A stretch of 64,000 nt of DNA from Buxus sempervirens. Taxonomy: Eukaryota > Streptophyta > Magnoliopsida > Buxales > Buxaceae. The position numbers and the translations under genes were made by a program. Under the pieces are notes generated by a model, which did not search any database, was not told the origin of the DNA, and worked only from the letters and a program-made list of their open reading frames with translations. The stretch's first letter is position 1. The number at the start of each line of letters is the position of its first letter. The stretch is from contig OX387185.1 of the NCBI GenBank assembly GCA_947561395.2, positions 16,828,366 to 16,892,365 on the forward strand, in the 5' to 3' direction. Of the stretch, positions 57,633-64,000 are shown piece by piece.

Positions 57633-59958
57633 TGTGAGACATGGGAAAAATCACTGGGATGATTTCCCCTCCGTCAACACACGGGCTCAACGTAAACTAT
57701 GGGAGAGTCGCCACCATTCAGATTTTGGGGTGTGAATGGACACCAAAAGATTCAAAAATAATCAAAAGAGTTAAAAGACAAATTCTAGAGTAAAAATAAC
57801 TCTACTTGAAAATCAAATCCAGAGATGGGTAAGAGGATTAGATTATGAGCAGGGGAAGGTTTTAGGCACCCCCATTCACCCACACAAGGTGGTTGCCAAG
57901 TGTTTGTTCATGCAAAAAAATAAGAAAGCTTGCTAAAAATCATAAAAAACCTTGAAAAAGGACAAATGTATGATATCTTCACATGAAAATCCAAATGAAT
58001 TCCAGATCTTCTTTTATGTCAATATCACTTCTGGAATATCACCAAAGGATGGAAATCAAAGAAAAAGTTGCACAAAACCAAGTTGAGTTAAATCCGGGAA
58101 ATCCGGTAAAAGTAAGAACCATTTGTCTTGAAATCATTTAAATCCAATTTTAAATTGACTCAAACCAAATCCATTTGAAAGATTATGGTAAATAAGAGAC
58201 TCATGCAAAATTTCAATTAAATCCGGTTGAAATCTTAGAAGTTATGCTCCTTTAAAATCTGCTGCTGGAGATGATTAAAAGTGATAAGTAGGCAAGTTTG
58301 GAAAATCACCTAGAAAATTCGGCTCCATATAAATCCATGAAATTTGGTGTGAGTGAAGTTTGTATGGCCATCTTTCAAATGAAACTAGCCTCATACAAAA
58401 ATTCATTCGGATGTGCCTTGGGTGGTTTCCTGAATAGGCCCCGAAGATCACAGATTTACCCAGAAAAGTGCTGTTGAACAGCTCTAAGTAAATCTGTTGC
58501 TCACCACACAAATGGAGTCAAAAAAATATAAAACCAACTGGATTTGAAACTACACTTCCAAAGGAAAACTCAAAAACAAGAATCACTCGAATCGGACTTA
58601 AAACGAACACATGGCTCTCAGTCGAAGTGACAAGTTCTGTATTTAGATCATAACTGACCTATCAACTTCGACAAAGAGGTGTCAAAAATCCGCTTGATAG
58701 AAATTCATGAACTTTTACAGACATAAACTAGATAGTCCCACCTTTCCCATGGCTCTAGAATCACTCCAAAATTCATCCGGACGATAAAGTTACGAGTGTC
58801 CGAAGTTGGGGTACAATTGCTGTCAAGTTAAGCCTTCTTTGAATAAAAATAACTCAAAACAGTGATGAGAGGTGTGTGATCCGTGCAAGATAGATCAAAA
58901 TACTTTGAAAATCATTTAAAGACATTCCAGAATTGCTTGGGGCTATTTATTTCAGATTTATCACAATAAATGCAATAAATCTGAAATATGAGCCTATCTT
59001 GCCAAAATCACGTGCCATGTATGTGTAGGTGTAAAAATCATTCCAACAACATAGCAAAGATAGCATGCATTCATATCAATCAAAATAGGGTTCTAAAAAC
59101 AACCTAGGGTTCCGTTCCATTATCGTTTCCCTTAGTTCTCTTTCCTTGTTAAACACGGTTCTTCAAGATAATCTTGGGGTACTTTGAATATGGAACGGTC
59201 TTCACAGATTCAAAAGGCTTATTCAAAATAGGTTCTAGCACTAGGATCAATCCCTAGTCTCGTTTCACCTAGATCCCGCCTTCACGTTTTACGGCTAGGG
59301 GGAGTCTTGAGATACTTTGAGTAGGGGAAGGGTTTTCACACACACGTCAAGGCCTTATTCTACAGAAAGGTAGAAGAAGAGATCTAGATCTAGAATGTAA
59401 AAACAGAAAATTAAAGAGAGGTTTGAGGCTTACCTGGGTTCTCAAAGTGGTTCCGCAGCGGTTCCTCTCTTCACTTGGAGCTTTTCTTGGCAAAAGTTCT
59501 TGGCAAGAGTTAATGGTCATTTGCTTAAGGAGGAGCCTCCTATTTATAGGCAAAGGCTAGGGTTAGGGTTTGCATGATGGTAGACACAAAATGATGTCTA
59601 GAGTCCACCAACCTCAACCCTAAGGCTATTTCCGAGATTTCCCCTCATTTAATGAAGGATATGATGGTAAAATGTGAAAACTCTCAAAAAACCCTAATTT
59701 TGAGCAAAACGTTTGTATCCGACATGTTAGGTCAGATACACAGGCGCCTTAATGTATTCGGCATATGTTGTCGGATACACTAAAGCCTGCTTGTATCCGA
59801 CAACTTATGTTGGATACGAAGAAAAGTACTTGTATCCGACCTGAGTTGTCGGATACATGAAAAAAACTTGTTTTCTCAAATTCTGTGCTGGCTTCAAAGG
59901 AGATAATGATTTTTGGTAATTATTGATCATTTTTACTGTGCAATTTGGGGTGTCTACA
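57633..59958 (-). mobile_element. 3' LTR of element D
   Basis: This 2,326-bp LTR reads TGTGAGACATGGG at the left and GGGGTGTCTACA at the right. It is the reverse complement of the A and B LTR ends. It is more diverged from the B LTRs than these are from each other. Confidence 0.9.
59541..59857 (-). promoter_or_regulatory. LTR promoter of element D
   Basis: TATAAATA on the minus strand (plus 59541-59548) is preceded, in element sense, by the telo-box-like motif and four palindromes (59714-59857). The last is TGTATCCGAC and GTCGGATACA with one differing inner base region. Order and spacing match A and B. Confidence 0.78.
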
Positions 59959-59976
59959 ACTGCCCCTCTTTCTGGG
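59959..59976 (-). other. Polypurine tract of element D
   Basis: The minus strand reads CCCAGAAAGAGGGGCAGT directly against the LTR start, a close match to the tract of A and B. Confidence 0.8.
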
Positions 59977-60104
59977 AGTTGCAAAGCAATGAGCTGCAAA
60001 TATTAGACAAGCCCAAATTGCACTCCCTTAACCATGGTTTACTTGGTTCAATTTAATTTTGTAAAAATAATTTTAGGGTGAAGATTTGCCAGAAAGCCCT
60101 AACT

Positions 60105-60358
60105 TTAAGGGGGCATTTCTCCAAGAGGTCTTAAATTCCACTGAGCTCTCGTGGCTATGAAGTGGATTTTAAGCCCAAAAATAGGATTTTTTTTTTTGAA
60201 AACTGATTTTTTATCAAACCAAGTTAAAAATTGAGTGGATATCTTCCTTTTTGACCAATACATTTCCCAAAGTTGTCCCAAATTCCACTGAGCTCTCGTG
60301 GCTGTGAAGTGGATTTCAAGACAAAATAGGGTTTTTGTGAAAAATAGCTGACTTTGTA
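60105..60358 (-). repeat. Duplicated CACGAGAGCTCAGTGG unit of element D
   Basis: Two reverse-complement copies (cores near 60138-60156 and 60285-60305) repeat the arrangement in A and B. Confidence 0.7.
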
Positions 60359-60361
60359 GCA

Positions 60362-60518
60362 CCCTTTTTTGCTCTTTTTTCATTTTTTCTTTTTCTTTTT
60401 TTTTCTTTTCTTTTTCCCTTTTTTCTCTTCTTTTTCTTATTTTTCTTTTGTTTTTTTTTCTTTTTTCCCTTTTTTCTTCTTTTTCTCTTTTTTCTCTTTT
60501 TTCTTCTTGTTTTTCTTT
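60362..60518. repeat. Polypyrimidine tract (polypurine in element sense)
   Basis: About 155 bases are almost all T and C on the plus strand. This is the mirror of the polypurine tracts in A and B, upstream of the PMD promoter. Confidence 0.8.
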
Positions 60519-60598
60519 TGTATCCGACATGTTTAGTCGGATAAGAATGGTTCTCTTTGTATCCGACATACCTTGTCGGATACACCTATTTTTATAAG
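60519..60598 (+). promoter_or_regulatory. Promoter of PMD copy 3: two palindromes and TATA box
   Basis: Palindromes at 60519-60543 (TATCCGAC and GTCGGATA) and 60558-60584 (TGTATCCGACA and TGTCGGATACA around tacct) precede TTTATAAG (60591-60598). A GTCGCGTGCGAC leader follows, as in copies 1 and 2. Confidence 0.72.
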
Positions 60599-62088
60599 TC
60601 GCGTGCGACCGTGACTTTTCCTCTTCTTTTCTTCTCCTCCGAACACTCAGACCTGCTACAGACCCTTCTTCTTCTCCGACTACTCTTCCTTCTTCTCCGG
60701 CGATCTCTAGTAGCTCCGGTGCCCTCTATTGCTGCTGGCGATAGCCTGTAACTCCGGCCATTATAGTGATCACCCATTTTCGGCCATGGTCGAGCCCTAG
60801 CTCGATTTCCTCTGATTTTCGGTGATTTTCTCAGCTCAACGCCGTCGCCTTTGCTCCGGTGATTTCCTCAGAGTTCCAGCGACTTGTTCTTCACCTGTCC
60901 GACTTACCTGCTTGTAATCAGGTGCTCCCTTCTTTTATTGCCGTTCAACCAATGAGTAGAATTCGGTACAGTCAAGCATGTTTTTTTTTTCTTGCATAGC
61001 TTCACCGAATCTGCCATATCCGAGCATGCCTTTTTCTTTGCTTTCACCATGCTGGATTATTGTTGATTGGATTTGGTCTTGGTTAACCAGCAGTCCATTT
61101 CTCTGAGCAAACAACATTGGTGATTGGGAGATTTCCTTTTTGCTGTATTTGACTTCCCAATGCATATCAAGAACTAGAGTTTTGTATTTCTGATAATCCT
61201 TGCAACTTGTTTGGATTGTTTGATAGTGCTAATTTCCAACTGAATTGCTCATGGCATGATTTTGCATTTGATAATAGAATTTTCAGACTTAGTAACATGC
61301 CGTATAGCTTACTTTGACTCAGCAAATTCCTAGTCCATGCTTCCTTGGAACTGATAATAGTGACTTATTTATTGCTGAATATTGGCATGATGCCTTGATG
61401 TTTGCAACCATGCTTTCCAATTGAAAGTAACTGAGAATATTGCATTGCTTGCTCTTGCCTTTTGATAGCTTTTGTTGATTGAACCGGGTAAGCAAGCATA
61501 TTTTTGCTGTGTTAAACTTTTGATCACTTGATTGCCTGTACATTGAGGGCATTAATTTCTACCCGGATTGCTGCCTTTCAACAGTTTTTGACCATCGATG
61601 ATAGTGCCATTTTTCCTTCTTTCTATCCATGATTAATAATTCCATAAGATTGGTCACTTAACAGTAACTTTGGTTTCGAACTCTTGACTGGCATTATCTG
61701 ATACCTTCGGATGGTTTGCCGGTGATATATTCCTACTGAAATTCTTGATTATTGCTGGCATGATTCCCAAACCCATCACCATACCCTGCTGTGAGTTCTT
61801 CCAATTCATCTTGACTTTATGACCTGGCTTGTCAACTCTTGATTTGAATTTCTGCAGCTTTGTCTGCAACTCCTGTTTTTTTTTTTTTTATTCTTGATTT
61901 TGCTTTTATTCTGCCTCCCTGCATATATCCTGAATTCACCACAAATTAGGAAATATTAAAGGTGTTTTAGGATCAGAAAACTTTGAACTGAAACAAAGAA
62001 TAAAAGTAAGCCACAATTCATGATGAGATTTCTGATGAATTTGAACCGAAATATAGACCACTAAAATTAAAAACACTTCCTTGTGTAG
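60599..62088 (+). other. Leader exon and 5' UTR intron of PMD copy 3
   Basis: The leader of about 320 bases ends at CAG followed by GTGCTCCC near 60920. The acceptor TGTGTAG abuts the ATG at 62089. The intervening 1.17 kb is AT-rich with no coding region. The arrangement equals copy 1. Confidence 0.62.
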
Positions 62089-64000
62089 ATGGCTAGGAGT
62101 CGTTCTCGTGTTCGAGAGGAGGCTGACCCTGCTGATCAGCCCTCCACTTCGTGGGCTCGGACAGAGGCGAGTTCTAGCGCCACCCTGTCAAAGCCATTAG
62201 ATGTTTCCAGAGAGAGCTCTGCTGAGGTAGGCTTCCCAAATTTTCCTTCTTTCTTTCCCTGCTTCCCTTGAAACCGACTTCACTTATTCATTTTTTTGCT
62301 TTTAGCCTGTGGTTGATCCTGTTCGAGGCCGTGGTAGAGGCCGAGAGAGAGGCGGAGTTAGAGTTGGTGAGAGGGGCCGAGGCCGAGCTGGAGAGAGAGG
62401 CCGAGGCCGGGCCGGAGCTTCAGGCCAGGAGGGTGCTGCTGTAGCCTTGCGCCTAGGGGTCTCTGCGGAGCTGAGAGCGTTTGTTCATGATACAGAGCTT
62501 CTCAGTGGTTTGGATAGCCACCCCTCCATGTGCATCTGGGCCGACGTACCCCTTCCATATCCTCCTTCTCATCTATGAGGTAGTTGGGGGAGATTTAGTG
62601 AGTTGGCACAGTCGCTTTCCCCTGCACTTAGGCGCGAGTTTGGAAGGTGCCACTTGGACTATTTTCTCAGCATCCCGTCATTCCGAGCCGACCATCCCCT
62701 CATCTTCGCTATGATAGAGCGATATTTCCCGGAGACGCAGTCGTTCTATCTTCAGGACGTGGAGCTGGGGATCTGCCCCTCCAATTTTGTAATGATCATT
62801 GGCATTCCTCTGATGGGGCGGACTATCGTTTTGGATCGGCCTTCAGTGGAGGATATCGGCCTTCTCTTGGGATATTCGGACCTGCCTCCTGCTGCTTGGG
62901 ATGGGAGGAGTGGTTGCATCTCTATTAGCTGGCTGTGGGAGAGCCTCGCTCGACATTATGAGGGGAGACATGCGACCATCACCGTGGAGGATGCAGCCTT
63001 CGTACCTATCTTCCGACACGTTTTTCTGCTGATGCTCGGGAGCTGCTTCTTCCAGGAGGATACGACCAGTGTCAGTCCTCTTTTCTTGGATGCTTTGAGA
63101 GATCTCCGTCAGACCCGCCAGCTAGCATGGGGTCGGCTCATAAATGGGACCATCTTGGCCGGGCTGTGCCGAGTAGTTCGGGGCCTGGCAGCCCCGAGAG
63201 GTGATGGAGTCAACTGCCGGTTCTTCTGGCAGATTCTGCAGGTATTAAATTCATCTGTCTTTTTTTTATTCCTTAGGCTTTATCTTCTTTATCTCTGACT
63301 TATTTTTCTTTTGCCAGGTGTTTATGTACACCTACATGACTTTCTTCCGCCCATCCCCAGTACCCGGTGTCGCGGAGTTCCCTGTTGCTTTGTGGTGGTC
63401 GGCCCAGGTCCGAGATGCTGATAGGAGTCAGCCTCGCACTGCTCGGGTTCACTTGAACCGTGCCTGACGATCCGATGTAAATTCCTTCGCCCCTTTCTTT
63501 TTTATTTCTTTCCTGTACCTTGACTGTATCTGACCATATTTCTTCTTTGCAGCTCATCCTTGCACGCTTTGATGACGTGGATATTGGGGTGGCCCGTGAG
63601 ATGGTAGTATAGGACGCCTTTGATAGAGATCTCCGATGTCAGCCCTACCAGTGCTTCCTTGGGAGGCTTGGTAGGGTGATGTATTTAGGAGAGCGCCTGT
63701 ACTATCAGCACACAGGCGCACTTCGTATCCCCGTTCCCCCTCCTCTTGTGGGTCCTGACACTCCTACCGGGTTTCGATATTGATCAGTTTGATCATTTTC
63801 AGGATGCGGAGGGGCTCACAGTAGCTGGGGATTACGACGAGTGGATCCAGAGAGTATCCATTGGGTGCTTGATGGATCGACCCACTCGTGCCGAAGTGAC
63901 AGAGGGCGGGATCTACATTCGGGTTCATGATGACACTGTGAGTTTCATGATTTTCATTTTTCATCCCATTTCCTTCAATCCTGTATTTCTGGCTCTGATT
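62089..64000 (+). pseudogene. PMD-type antisense gene of element D (copy 3), partial
   Basis: Exons are 62089-62226, 62306-63241, 63318-63476 and 63553-63937; the remaining exons lie beyond the window. All visible introns have GT and AG ends. Exon 1 opens MARSRSRVREEADPADQPS. Exon 2 has a long Arg/Gly repeat (RGRGRERGGVRVGERGRGR), then the plant mobile domain (FGRCHLDYFLSIPSF, ERYFPETQSFYLQDVELG, AWGRLINGTILAG). In-frame stops are at 62576-62578 (TGA for CGA of the other copies), 63465-63467 (TGA, shared with copy 2) and 63610-63612 (TAG for CAG). Exon 4 is 385 nt against 390 in copy 2, a frame change. Its function is unknown. Confidence 0.85.

Larger units (their letters stand above)
57633..64000 (-). 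mobile_element. Ogre/Tat-like element D, 3' part (runs off the right edge)
   Basis: It begins with its 3' LTR (57633-59958) in reverse orientation, inserted into the gag of Del-right with expected target repeat GTCCT (57628-57632). Inward follow the polypurine tract, the duplicated unit, a polypyrimidine tract and a plus-strand PMD gene. This is the exact mirror of A and B. Confidence 0.88.

Noticed and set aside
1..64000. Ordinary host protein-coding genes, tRNA or rRNA genes
   Set aside because: Every substantial protein similarity belongs to a retrotransposon or its antisense passenger gene, and no tRNA or rRNA signature was seen by eye.

Overview
This is nuclear DNA from a flowering plant with a large, repeat-rich genome. 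It is made almost entirely of nested Ty3/gypsy LTR retrotransposons, and I see no convincing free-standing host gene. The call rests on plant-type LTR ends, plant primer-binding sites, Tat/Ogre-type polyproteins with two RNase H domains, a chromodomain-type element, and plant mobile domain (PMD) genes. The species cannot be named from this sequence.

Layout. (1) 1-11341 is the 3' part of a plus-strand Ogre/Tat-like element (A), with a 4-kb LTR inserted at 179-4232 (repeat CTCAG). (2) A lies in the gag of a minus-strand chromovirus (Del-left), whose own 5' LTR is split at 13018/38699. (3) What splits it is a complete 25.7-kb Ogre/Tat-like element B (13019-38693, target duplication CAATC). B holds two LTRs, a primer-binding site, a tandem-repeat leader, decayed gag-pol and two genes in antisense orientation. 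(4) 41045-42203 is the only stretch not assigned to an element. (5) 42204-46729 is a series of LTR fragments, each interrupted by the next. (6) 46730-57632 is a minus-strand Tekay/Del-type chromovirus (Del-right). It is broken by two solo LTRs with perfect 5-bp duplications (CACCC, GAGCA). (7) 57633-64000 is the 3' part of a minus-strand Ogre-like element (D) inserted in the zinc-knuckle region of Del-right.

The most unusual content is in the Ogre-like elements. All three carry a seven-exon PMD gene between pol and the 3' LTR, antisense to the element. B carries a second antisense gene, resembling the DUF7745/PMD-like family. Each antisense gene has its own TATA box. An array of short palindromes (TATCCGAC, short loop, GTCGGATA) lies upstream of the TATA boxes of both the antisense genes and the LTRs. 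So one cis-element seems to mark every promoter of the element. Host PMD proteins (MAIN, MAIL1) take part in transposon silencing, so an element-borne PMD protein could be an anti-silencing or decoy factor; that is inference.

A second pattern is in the chromovirus-type LTRs. The transcribed part of each holds a row of short stem-loops in which the loop is conserved within the family and the stems differ but stay paired, including wobble-compatible changes in the sense RNA. Most coding regions here are broken. Many of the stops look like C-to-T changes in CG or CHG contexts, as expected for methylated plant transposons.
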